Of a stretch of DNA of 64,000 nucleotides, positions 46,913-58,475 are shown one piece after another. The position numbers and the translations under genes were made by a program. How positions within the stretch are numbered: position 1 is the first letter of the stretch; the number at the start of each line of letters is the position of its first letter. Under the pieces are notes generated by a model. It had not been told where the DNA came from, ran no database searches, and saw only the letters and a list, made by a program, of their open reading frames with translations. This stretch comes from Rhabditoides inermis (Eukaryota > Nematoda > Chromadorea > Rhabditida > Rhabditidae): contig CAWZYM010000341.1 in assembly GCA_963966185.1 (NCBI GenBank), positions 28,501-92,500 on the forward strand, written 5' to 3'.

Positions 46913-49900
46913 GAGCATGGGTCTCTAGAAGCGCGTCACGGCAAAAAGGTTGAAGTGAGAGAAAGCAGAGAGATACACAACTGAGTGATCATATTAACAT
47001 CAATTGGTATTTTTTAGTGTTTTAGACTCAAAAATAAACCTCACAAACCGTTTGTGATTGTCCCGTGAAGTTTTGAAACGTAAATCAATACTCACACCCA
47101 ACCACCACATTTACACTGCGAAACTCGTATTTTTTTCCATAATTTGAATAATAGACCATAATTGAGGACACAGTTGAATGGACATGGTGGCGGATAAGTC
47201 AAATTATTTTCTCCGCTTTAGCGTTCCTCAAGTCAAGTCCACTGACACGATTCACAGAGCATGGGTCTCTAGAAGCATGTCACGGCAAAAGGGTTGAATT
47301 GAGAGAAAGCAGAGAGATACACAACTGAGTGGTTATATTAACATCAATTGGTATTTTTTAGTGTTTTACATTCAAAAATAAACCTCACAAACCGTTGATT
47401 GTCCCGTGAAGTTTTGAAACGTAAATCAATACTCACACCCAACCACCACATTTCCACTGCAAAACTCGTATTTCTTCCATAATTTGAAAACTAGACCATA
47501 ATTGAGGACACAGTTGGTTGGACATGGTGGCGGATAAGTCAAATTATTTTCTCCGCTTTACCGTTCCTCAAGTCCACTGACACGATTCACAGAGCATGGG
47601 TCTCTAGAAGCGTGTCACGGCAAAAGGGTTGAATTGAGAGAAAGCAGAAAGATACACAACTGAGTGGTTATATTAACATCAATTGGTATTTTTTTAGTGT
47701 TTTACATTCAAAAATAAACCTCACAAACCGTTTGTGATTGTCCCGTGAAGTTTTGAAACGTAAATCAATACTCACACCCAACCACCACATTTCCACTGCA
47801 AAACTCGTATTTCTTCCATAATTTGAAAACTAGACCATAATTGAGGACACAGTTGGTTGGACATGGTGGCGGATGAATCAAATTTTTTTTTCCGCTTTAC
47901 CGTTCCTCAAGTCCACTGACACGATTCACAGAGCATGGGTCTCCAGAAGCGCGTCACGGCAAAAAGGTTGAATCGAGAGAAAGCAGAGAGATACATAACT
48001 GAGTGATTATATTAACATCAATTTATGTTTTTCAGTGTTTTACACTCAAAAATAAACCTCACAAACTGTTTGTGATTGTCCTGTAAATTTTTGAAACGTT
48101 AATCAATACTCACACCCAACCACCACATTTCCACTGCGAAACTCGTATTTCTTCCATAATTTGAATACTAGACCATATTTGAGGACCCAGTTGAATGGAC
48201 ATGGTGGCGGTTAAGTCAAATTATTTACTCCGCTTTACCGTTCCTCAAGTCCACTGACACGATTCACAGAGCACGGGTCTCTAGAAGCGCGTCACGGCAA
48301 AAAGGTTGAATTGAGAGGAAGCAGAGAGATACACAAGTGAGTGATTATATTAACAACCATTGGTATTTTTCAGTGTTTCACACTCAAAAATAAACCTCAC
48401 AAACCGTTTGTGAGTGTCCCGTAAAGTTTTGAAACGTAAATCAATACTCACACCCAACCACCACATTTACACTGCGAAACTCGTTTTTTTTTTCCATAAT
48501 TTGAATACTAGACCATATTTGAGGACACAGTTGGATGGACATGGTGGCGAAAAAGTCAAAATATTTTCTCCGCTTTACCGTTCCTCAAGTCCACTGACAC
48601 GATTCACAGAGCATGGGTCTCTAGTAGCGCGTCACGGCAAAAAGGTTGAAGTGAGAGAAAGCAGAGAGATACACAACTGAGTGATCATATTAACATCAAT
48701 TGGTATTTTTTAGTGTTTTAGACTCAAAAATAAACCTCACAAACCGTTTGTGATTGTCCCGTGAAGTTTTGAAACGTAAATCAATACTCACACCCAACCA
48801 CCACATTTACACTGCGAAACTCGTATTTTTTTCCATAATTTGAATAATAGACCATAATTGAGGACACAGTTGAATGGACATGGTGGCGGATAAGTCAAAT
48901 TATTTTCTCCGCTTTAGCGTTCCTCAAGTCAAGTCCACTGACACGATTCACAGAGCATGGGTCTCTAGAAGCATGTCACGGCAAAAGGGTTGAATTGAGA
49001 GAAAGCAGAGAGATACACAACTGAGTGGTTATATTAACATCAATTGGTATTTTTTAGTGTTTTACATTCAAAAATAAACCTCACAAACCGTTGATTGTCC
49101 CGTGAAGTTTTGAAACGTAAATCAATACTCACACCCAACCACCACATTTCCACTGCAAAACTCGTATTTCTTCCATAATTTGAAAACTAGACCATAATTG
49201 AGGACACAGTTGGTTGGACATGGTGGCGGATAAGTCAAATTATTTTCTCCGCTTTACCGTTCCTCAAGTCCACTGACACGATTCACAGAGCATGGGTCTC
49301 TAGAAGCGTGTCACGGCAAAAGGGTTGAATTGAGAGAAAGCAGAAAGATACACAACTGAGTGGTTATATTAACATCAATTGGTATTTTTTTAGTGTTTTA
49401 CATTCAAAAATAAACCTCACAAACCGTTTGTGATTGTCCCGTGAAGTTTTGAAACGTAAATCAATACTCACACCCAACCACCACATTTCCACTGCAAAAC
49501 TCGTATTTCTTCCATAATTTGAAAACTAGACCATAATTGAGGACACAGTTGGTTGGACATGGTGGCGGATGAATCAAATTTTTTTTTTCCGTTTTACCGT
49601 TCCTCAAGTCCACTGACACGATTCACAGAGCATGGGTCTCCAGAAGCGCGTCACGGCAAAAATGTTGAATCGAGAGAAAGCAGAGAGATACATAACTGAG
49701 TGATTATATTAACATCAATTTATGTTTTTCAGTGTTTTACACTCAAAAATAAACCTCACAAACTGTTTGTGATTGTCCTGTAAATTTTTGAAACGTTAAT
49801 CAATACTCACACCCAACCACCACATTTCCACTGCGAAACTCGTATTTCTTCCATAATTTGAATACTAGACCATATTTGAGGACCCAGTTGAATGGACATG

Positions 49901-51529
49901 GTGGCGGTTAAGTCAAATTATTTACTCCGCTTTACCGTTCCTCAAGTCCACTGACACGATTCACAGAGCACGGGTCTCTAGAAGCGCGTCACGGCAAAAA
50001 GGTTGAATTGAGAGGAAGCAGAGAGATACACAAGTGAGTGATTATATTAACAACCATTGGTATTTTTCAGTGTTTCACACTCAAAAATAAACCTCACAAA
50101 CCGTTTGTGAGTGTCCCGTAAAGTTTTGAAACGTAAATCAATACTCACACCCAACCACCACATTTACACTGCGAAACTCGTTTTTTTCCATAATTTGAAT
50201 ACTAGACCATATTTGAGGACACAGTTGGATGGACATGGTGGCGAAAAAGTCAAAATATTTTCTCCGCTTTACCGTTCCTCAAGTCCACTGACACGATTCA
50301 CAGAGCATGGGTCTCTAGTAGCGCGTCACGGCAAAAAGGTTGAAGTGAGAGAAAGCAGAGAGATACACAACTGAGTGATCATATTAACATCAATTGGTAT
50401 TTTTTAGTGTTTTAGACTCAAAAATAAACCTCACAAACCGTTTGTGATTGTCCCGTGAAGTTTTGAAACGTAAATCAATACTCACACCCAACCACCACAT
50501 TTACACTGCGAAACTCGTATTTTTTTCCATAATTTGAATAATAGACCATAATTGAGGACACAGTTGAATGGACATGGTGGCGGATAAGTCAAATTATTTT
50601 CTCCGCTTTAGCGTTCCTCAAGTCAAGTCCACTGACACGATTCACAGAGCATGGGTCTCTAGAAGCATGTCACGGCAAAAGGGTTGAATTGAGAGAAAGC
50701 AGAGAGATACACAACTGAGTGGTTATATTAACATCAATTGGTATTTTTTAGTGTTTTACATTCAAAAATAAACCTCACAAACCGTTGATTGTCCCGTGAA
50801 GTTTTGAAACGTAAATCAATACTCACACCCAACCACCACATTTCCACTGCAAAACTCGTATTTCTTCCATAATTTGAAAACTAGACCATAATTGAGGACA
50901 CAGTTGGTTGGACATGGTGGCGGATAAGTCAAATTATTTTCTCCGCTTTACCGTTCCTCAAGTCCACTGACACGATTCACAGAGCATGGGTCTCTAGAAG
51001 CGTGTCACGGCAAAAGGGTTGAATTGAGAGAAAGCAGAAAGATACACAACTGAGTGGTTATATTAACATCAATTGGTATTTTTTTAGTGTTTTACATTCA
51101 AAAATAAACCTCACAAACCGTTTGTGATTGTCCCGTGAAGTTTTGAAACGTAAATCAATACTCACACCCAACCACCACATTTCCACTGCAAAACTCGTAT
51201 TTCTTCCATAATTTGAAAACTAGACCATAATTGAGGACACAGTTGGTTGGACATGGTGGCGGATGAATCAAATTTTTTTTTCCGTTTTACCGTTCCTCAA
51301 GTCCACTGACACGATTCACAGAGCATGGGTCTCCAGAAGCGCGTCACGGCAAAAAGGTTGAATCGAGAGAAAGCAGAGAGATACATAACTGAGTGATTAT
51401 ATTAACATCAATTTATGTTTTTCAGTGTTTTACACTCAAAAATAAACCTCACAAACTGTTTGTGATTGTCCTGTAAATTTTTGAAACGTTAATCAATACT
51501 CACACCCAACCACCACATTTCCACTGCGA
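46913..51529 (+). repeat. 340-bp satellite with a 1,697-bp higher-order unit, nearly three units
   Basis: A five-monomer unit repeats: AGAGCATGGGTCTCTAG landmarks fall at about 46913, 48608 and 50305, and a diagnostic 4-base deletion (AACCGTTGATTG) recurs near 47391, 49086 and 50783. Copies differ mainly in T-run length near 48481/50177 and a few single bases. The third copy is cut by element D. Confidence 0.95.
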
Positions 51530-51567
51530 CTAGCGCTCCGGCGCGCTGTCGCGCGCCTCCGCACTAG
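51530..51567 (-). repeat. Terminal hairpin of element D
   Basis: As in elements A and B but GCACTAG in place of GCGCTAG, creating one mismatch in the outer stem. Confidence 0.9.
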
Positions 51568-51879
51568 GCATACAAGATACAAAAATAGACAAAATAGAAA
51601 AAAAAATAGTTGCTTTTTGCGTAGAAACATGTATATCTTTCAAGTTCTGTCTGTTTCAACTATCTCTCACCTACTTTTTTCTTCTGTTTTCTATCTAGTT
51701 TTCTCTATTTTCAACTCATTACTTCCTCTTCCTCCTTATCTCTCCCCTACCTCTTCCCCCCCTCTCCCTCTCCCTCTCTACCCTCCTTCCTCTCTCCGAC
51801 TCCGTCTCTCTCTTTTTCACTATCTTTTATTTCTATTCTCACGTCTCCGCAGCGGTTACAACAAAATTCTAGAGACAGT

Positions 51880-51965
51880 ACTATGGCACCTTCTGTCTAC
51901 TCTTCTATTCTCACGTCTGCAGCATTCACCGACTATGGAGAGACAGTTATATCTCCTCTTCTCCC

Positions 51966-52024
<59 letters not shown>

Positions 52025-52208
52025 CTCATCCTTCTCTCTTTCTCTCTCTCACTCTCTTGTCTATTCTCACGTCTCTGCATCGGTGACAACAATTATCTAG
52101 TCACAGAACTATGTCTTATTTTATCTACTCTTCTACTCTCACGTCTGCAGCAGTCACTGCCACTTTCAATAGACAGTTATGTCTACTCTCCCTCCTCTCT
52201 CCTTCTCT

Positions 52209-52263
<55 letters not shown>

Positions 52264-52438
52264 GTCTTTTTCTTGTCTATTCTCACGTCACCGCATCGGT
52301 GACAACAATTTTCTAGAGACAGTACTATGGCACCTTTTATCTACTCTTCTTCTGTCACGTCTGCAGCAGTCACTGCCACTTTCAATAGACAGTTATGTCT
52401 ACTCTCCCTCCTCTCTCCTTCTCTCTCTATCTCTCTTC

Positions 52439-52473
<35 letters not shown>

Positions 52474-52654
52474 CTTTCTGTCTCTCTGTCTTTTTCTTGT
52501 CTATTCTCACGTCACCGCATCGGTGACAACAATTTTTTAGAGACAGTACTATGGCACCTTTTATCTACTCTTCTTCTCTCACGTCTGCAGCAGTCACTGC
52601 CACTTTCAATAGACAGTTATGTCTACTCTCCCTCCTCTCTCCTTCTCTCTCTCT

Positions 52655-52742
<88 letters not shown>

Positions 52743-52927
52743 TCTCTTTCTGTTTCTCTGTCTTTTTCTTGTCTATTCTCACGTCACCGCATCGGTGACA
52801 ACAATTTTCTAGAGACAGTACTATGGCACCTTTTATCTACTCTTCTTCTCTCACGTCTGCAGCAGTCACTGCCACTTTCAATAGACAGTTATGTCTACTC
52901 TCCCTCCTCTCTCCTTCTCTCTCTTCT

Positions 52928-52966
<39 letters not shown>

Positions 52967-53175
52967 GTCTCTCTCTTTCTGTCTCTCTGTCTTTTTCTTG
53001 TCTCACGTCTCTGCATCGGTGACAACAATTATCTAGAGACAGTACTATGGCACCTTTTATCTACTCTTCTTCTCTCACGTCTGCAGCAGTCACTGCCACT
53101 TTCAATAGACAGTTATGTCTACTCTCCCTCCTCTCTCCTTCTCTCTCTCTTCTCTCTCTCTCTTCTCTCTCTCTG

Positions 53176-53208
<33 letters not shown>

Positions 53209-53364
53209 GTCTTTTTCTTGTCTATTCTCACGTCACCGCATCGGTGACAACAATTTTCTAGAGACAATACTATGGCACCTTTTATCTACTCTTCTTCTCT
53301 CACGTCTGCAGCAGTCACTGCCACTTTCAATAGACAGTTATGTCTACTCTCCCTCCTCTCTCCT

Positions 53365-53426
<62 letters not shown>

Positions 53427-53580
53427 CTTTCTGTCTCTCTGTCTTTTTCTTGTCTATTCTCACGTCACCGCATCGGTGACAACATTTTTTTTAGAGACAG
53501 TACTATGACACCTTTTATCTACTATTCTACTCTCACGTCTGCAGCAGTCACTGCGACTTTCGAGAGACAGTTATGTGAAA
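51880..53580 (+). repeat. Eight-copy ~225-bp tandem repeat with (TC)n spacers in element D
   Basis: CACGTCTGCAG starts at 51912, 52140, 52356, 52580, 52852, 53076, 53301 and 53534 (spacings 216-272 bp). Each unit combines CAGCAGTCACTGCCACTTTC, AATAGACAGTTATG, a variable TC run, and CACCGCATCGGTGACAAC (a small hairpin) followed by AGAGACAGTACTATGGCACC. Length variation lies in the TC runs. Ser/Leu open frames here are compositional. Confidence 0.9.
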
Positions 53581-54717
53581 ACAACTTTTTACTACTACTC
53601 TCTTCTGTCTACTGTCTACTCTCTCTTCTGTCTACTCTCTCACGTTCTAAAAATATAATTCGACCGCCTGTGCTTGCCAAATGACATGTAAGGTGAACTC
53701 GATTCTCACCTCACCTCACTTCCACTCGACACTGTACTGCATCAATATGCGGAATTTCAGGCTCAATTTGTTCAAGTAATGTACTCAAAACTTATGTAGT
53801 TTCAACTAACAAAAAGAAAAGAAGAAAACAGTCCATATTTCTATATCACGTCTACAATGACTTCGAGATGACACAGCTGAGTTTGAAATTGGATTGATCT
53901 TCACAAAACATAATATATTGACTGAACTTGTCATGAAACTCTTTCCTTGTCTTTTAGAACCTCAAAATCGTCGTTTCGTGGAAATTATTAGTTGAAGCTA
54001 CAAATTTTGTCTTTTTTTTCAACTGACTCAATCCATTATTGTTATATTTAGACACATTCCTATCAAAAAAGACACAACTAAGTGGCTATGGATCAGAGAT
54101 TGCGAATGCCAACTATTCGATATCGATCGCTTGACCTGGCGGCTGGTAGCGAGCAATCCGGTGGGCGCGACCCCAGCAAGTAACGCGCGCTCAGAAAATG
54201 TCTAATACTGTATGAAGACAAAGTCCGATCGATCTGAAACTTTGACAGAAGGGTTTTTTTTGCCCATAAAAGCTTAAGTTTACAAATTGGACCCTCTATC
54301 TCGTCTGTACGAAAAGTCGATCATATTCGCCATATTTGATGACTTTTCAAAAAAGGAAACAAGTTTCTATAATCTATCATACGTAATCTTTCTTGTATTC
54401 AATTTTTATAGAAATCGAAGATCATGAATTTTGGGTGCATTTTGGGTACTTTCGCCTATTTGGGCATGAAGATGAGGTCACAGCCGGCTGGTATCGCGGC
54501 TATCGATTTTTTCTAGGTCGATTCACCTACCCTCCAAATTTCGTTCTAATTGAAGTATTTTGAAATTTTTCTCCATAGTTAAGAGATTAGGTGATAACTA
54601 TGATTAGGAGATCGCTATTGACGAGATATTTGGAATTTTGCGTTCTCGGGTAATGAAGAAACTTTCTAGAAAAAATGAGTAGTTAGAGTAGACTTTGAAA
54701 AGAGATATCTCTCCGGA

Positions 54718-54748
54718 AGGACAGACAGACAGACAGACAGACAGACAC
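54718..54748 (+). repeat. (CAGA)n microsatellite near the 5' end of element D
   Basis: About seven CAGA units, at the place where A and B have short GGACGGAC and GGACAGAG forms, suggesting local expansion. Confidence 0.9.
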
Positions 54749-54776
54749 CATAGTAAATATTAGTATGAAAGGGGGA

Positions 54777-56066
54777 AACTCGTATTTCTTCCATAATTTG
54801 AATACTAGACCATATTTGAGGACCCAGTTGAATGGACATGGTGGCGGTTAAGTCAAATTATTTACTCCGCTTTACCGTTCCTCAAGTCCACTGACACGAT
54901 TCACAGAGCACGGGTCTCTAGAAGCGCGTCACGGCAAAAAGGTTGAATTGAGAGGAAGCAGAGAGATACACAAGTGAGTGATTATATTAACAATCATTGG
55001 TATTTTTCAGTGTTTCACACTCAAAAATAAACCTCACAAACCGTTTGTGAGTGTCCCGTAAAGTTTTGAAACGTAAATCAATACTCACACCCAACCACCA
55101 CATTTACACTGCGAAACTCGTTTTTTTTCCATAATTTGAATACTAGACCATATTTGAGGACACAGTTGGATGGACATGGTGGCGGAAAAGTCAAATTATT
55201 TTCTCCGCTTTACCGTTCCTCAAGTCCACTGACACGATTCACAGAGCACGGGTCTCTAGAAGCGCGTCACGGCAAAAAGGTTGAAGTGAGAGGAAGCAGA
55301 GAGATACACAACTGAGTGATTATATTAACATCAATTGGTATTTTTCAGTGTTTCACACTCAAAAATAAACCTCACAAACCGTTTGTGAGTGTCCCGTAAA
55401 GTTTTGAAACGTAAATCAATACTCACACCCAACCACCACATTTACACTGCGAAACTCGTTTTTTTTCCATAATTTGAATACTAGACCATATTTGAGGACA
55501 CAGTTGGATGGACATGGTGGCGGAAAAGTCAAATTATTTTCTCCGCTTTACCGTTCCTCAAGTCCACTGACACGATTCACAGAGCACGGGTCTCTAGAAG
55601 CGCGTCACGGCAAAAAGGTTGAATTGAGAGAAAGCAGAGAGATACACAACTGAGTGATCATATTAACATGAATCGGTAATTTTTTAGTGTTTTAAAGTCT
55701 AAAATAAACCTCACAAACTATTCGTGATTGTCCCGTAAAACTTTGAAATGTAAATCAATACTCACACCCAACCACCACATTTCCACTGCGAAACTCGTAT
55801 TTCTTCCATAATTTGAATACTAGACCATATTTGAGGACCCAGTTGAATGAACATGGTGGCGGATAAGTCCAAATTATTTTCTCCGCTTTACCGTTCCTCA
55901 AGTCCACTGACACGATTCACAGAGCATGGGTCTCTAGAAGCGCGTCACGGCAAAAAAAGTTGAATTGAGAGGAAGCAGAGAGATACACAACTGAGTGATT
56001 ATATTAACATCAATCGGTAACTTTTCAGTGTTTGAAACTCAAAAATAAACTTCACAAACCGTTTGT
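54777..56066 (+). repeat. 340-bp satellite block, about 3.8 monomers
   Basis: Resumes the monomer broken by element D. Carries the GAGCACGGGTCTC variant common in this part of the window. Confidence 0.95.
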
Positions 56067-56620
56067 TAATCCTAAGCGAGTGGAGTAGATCAAATTATTA
56101 TCCTATCGTAATCCTAAGCGAGTGGAGTAGATCAAATTATTCTCCTACCGTAATCATAAGCGAGTGGAGTAGATAAAATTATTCTCCTACCGTAATCCTA
56201 AGCGAGTGGAGTGGATCAAATTATTCTCCTATCGTAATCCTAAGCGAGTGGAGTGGATCAAATTATTCTCCTATCGTAATCCTAAGCGAGTAGAGTAGAT
56301 TAAATTATTCTTCCATCGTAATTTCAAGCGAGTGGAGTAGGTCAAATTATTCTCCTATCGTAAACCTAAGCGAGTGGAGTAGATCAAATTATTATTCTAT
56401 CGTAATCCGAAGCGGGTGGAGAAGATCAAATTATCATCCTATCGTAACTCTAAGCAAGTGGAGTAAATCAAATTATTCTCCTATCGTAATCCTAAGCGAG
56501 TGGAGTAGATTAAAATTATTCTTTCATCGTAATTTCAAGCGAGTGGAGTAGATCAAATTATTCTCCTATCGTAAACTTAAGCGAGTGGAGTAGGTCAAAT
56601 TAATCTCCTTTCGTAAACCT
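56067..56620 (+). repeat. 42-bp minisatellite array, about 13 units
   Basis: Like the 12-unit arrays but with the GAGTGGAGTGGATC unit duplicated. Confidence 0.95.
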
Positions 56621-57921
56621 CTCGAACTGTTTGTGATTGTCCCGTAAAGTTTTGAAACGTAAATCAATACTCACACCCAACGACCACATTTCCACTGCGA
56701 AACTCGTATTTCTTCCAAAATTTGATTACTAGACCATATTTGAGGACCCAGTTGAATGGACATGGTGACGGATTAGTCAAATTATTTTCTCTGCTCTACC
56801 GTTCCTCAAGTCCACTGACACGATTCACAGAGCACGGGTCTCTAGAAGCGCGTCACGGCAAAAAGGTTGAATTGAGAGGAAGCAGAGAGATACACAAGTG
56901 AGTGATTATATTAACAATCATTGGTATTTTTCAGTGTTTCACACTCAAAAATAAACCTCACAAACCGTTTGTGAGTGTCCCGTAAAGTTTTGAAACGTAA
57001 ATCAATACTCACACCCAACCACCACATTTACACTGCGAAACTCGTTTTTTTCCATAATTTGAATACTAGACCATATTTGAGGACACAGTTGGATGGACAT
57101 GGTGGCGGAAAAGTCAAATTATTTTCTCCGCTTTACCGTTCCTCAAGTCCACTGACACGATTCACAGAGCACGGGTCTCTAGAAGCGCGTCACGGCAAAA
57201 AGGTTGAAGTGAGAGGAAGCAGAGAGATACACAACTGAGTGATTATATTAACATCAATTGGTATTTTTCAGTGTTTCACACTCAAAAATAAACCTCACAA
57301 ACCGTTTGTGAGTGTCCCGTAAAGTTTTGAAACGTAAATCAATACTCACACCCAACCACCACATTTACACTGCGAAACTCGTTTTTTTTCCATAATTTGA
57401 ATACTAGACCATATTTGAGGACACAGTTGGATGGACATGGTGGCGGAAAAGTCAAATTATTTTCTCCGCTTTACCGTTCCTCAAGTCCACTGACACGATT
57501 CACAGAGCACGGGTCTCTAGAAGCGCGTCACGGCAAAAAGGTTGAATTGAGAGAAAGCAGAGAGATACACAACTGAGTGATCATATTAAAATGAATCGGT
57601 AATTTTTTAGTGTTTTAAAGTCTAAAATAAACCTCACAAACTATTCGTGATTGTCCCGTAAAACTTTGAAATGTAAATCAATACTCACACCCAACCACCA
57701 CATTTCCACTGCGAAACTCGTATTTCTTCCATAATTTGAATACTAGACCATATTTGAGGACCCAGTTGAATGAACATGGTGGCGGATAAGTCCAAATTAT
57801 TTTCTCCGCTTTACCGTTCCTCAAGTCCACTGACACGATACACAACTGAGTGATTATATTAACATCAATCGGTAACTTTTCAGTGTTTGAAACTCAAAAA
57901 TAAACTTCACAAACCGTTTGT
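56621..57921 (+). repeat. 340-bp satellite block with a 100-bp deletion
   Basis: Near 57836 the monomer jumps from ACTGACACGAT to ACACAACTGAG, losing about 145 bp between GATTCAC and GATACAC, a short similarity that could have mediated the deletion. With the flanking arrays this forms a unit of about 1.86 kb. Confidence 0.9.
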
Positions 57922-58475
57922 TAATCCTAAGCGAGTGGAGTAGATCAAATTATTATCCTATCGTAATCCTAAGCGAGTGGAGTAGATCAAATTATTCTCC
58001 TACCGTAATCATAAGCGAGTGGAGTAGATAAAATTATTCTCCTACCGTAATCCTAAGCGAGTGGAGTGGATCAAATTATTCTCCTATCGTAATCCTAAGC
58101 GAGTGGAGTGGATCAAATTATTCTCCTATCGTAATCCTAAGCGAGTAGAGTAGATTAAATTATTCTTCCATCGTAATTTCAAGCGAGTGGAGTAGGTCAA
58201 ATTATTCTCCTATCGTAAACCTAAGCGAGTGGAGTAGATCAAATTATTATTCTATCGTAATCCGAAGCGGGTGGAGAAGATCAAATTATCATCCTATCGT
58301 AACTCTAAGCAAGTGGAGTAAATCAAATTATTCTCCTATCGTAATCCTAAGCGAGTGGAGTAGATTAAAATTATTCTTTCATCGTAATTTCAAGCGAGTG
58401 GAGTAGATCAAATTATTCTCCTATCGTAAACTTAAGCGAGTGGAGTAGGTCAAATTAATCTCCTTTCGTAAACCT
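57922..58475 (+). repeat. 42-bp minisatellite array, about 13 units
   Basis: Copy of the 56067 array and left end of the block paralogous to 17273-26750. Confidence 0.95.

Larger units (their letters stand above)
51530..54776 (-). mobile_element. Helitron-like non-autonomous element D (3,247 bp)
   Basis: On the minus strand it starts TCCCCCTTTCATACTAATAT and ends in the 38-nt CTAG hairpin, one base different from those of A and B (a pair lost in the outer stem). It sits between A and A of the satellite (CTGCGA|AACTCG); the empty site is at 49836/49837. The interior is unlike A and B: eight copies of a ~225-bp repeat with (TC)n spacers, then about 1.1 kb of unique sequence ending in (CAGA)n. 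The unique part has a faint tRNA-like stretch near 54150-54185 that I do not trust. No enzyme is encoded. Confidence 0.7.

Noticed and set aside
54131..54185. tRNA-like block in element D
   Set aside because: The A-box and B-box resemblance is weak and the two are too close together to span an anticodon arm.
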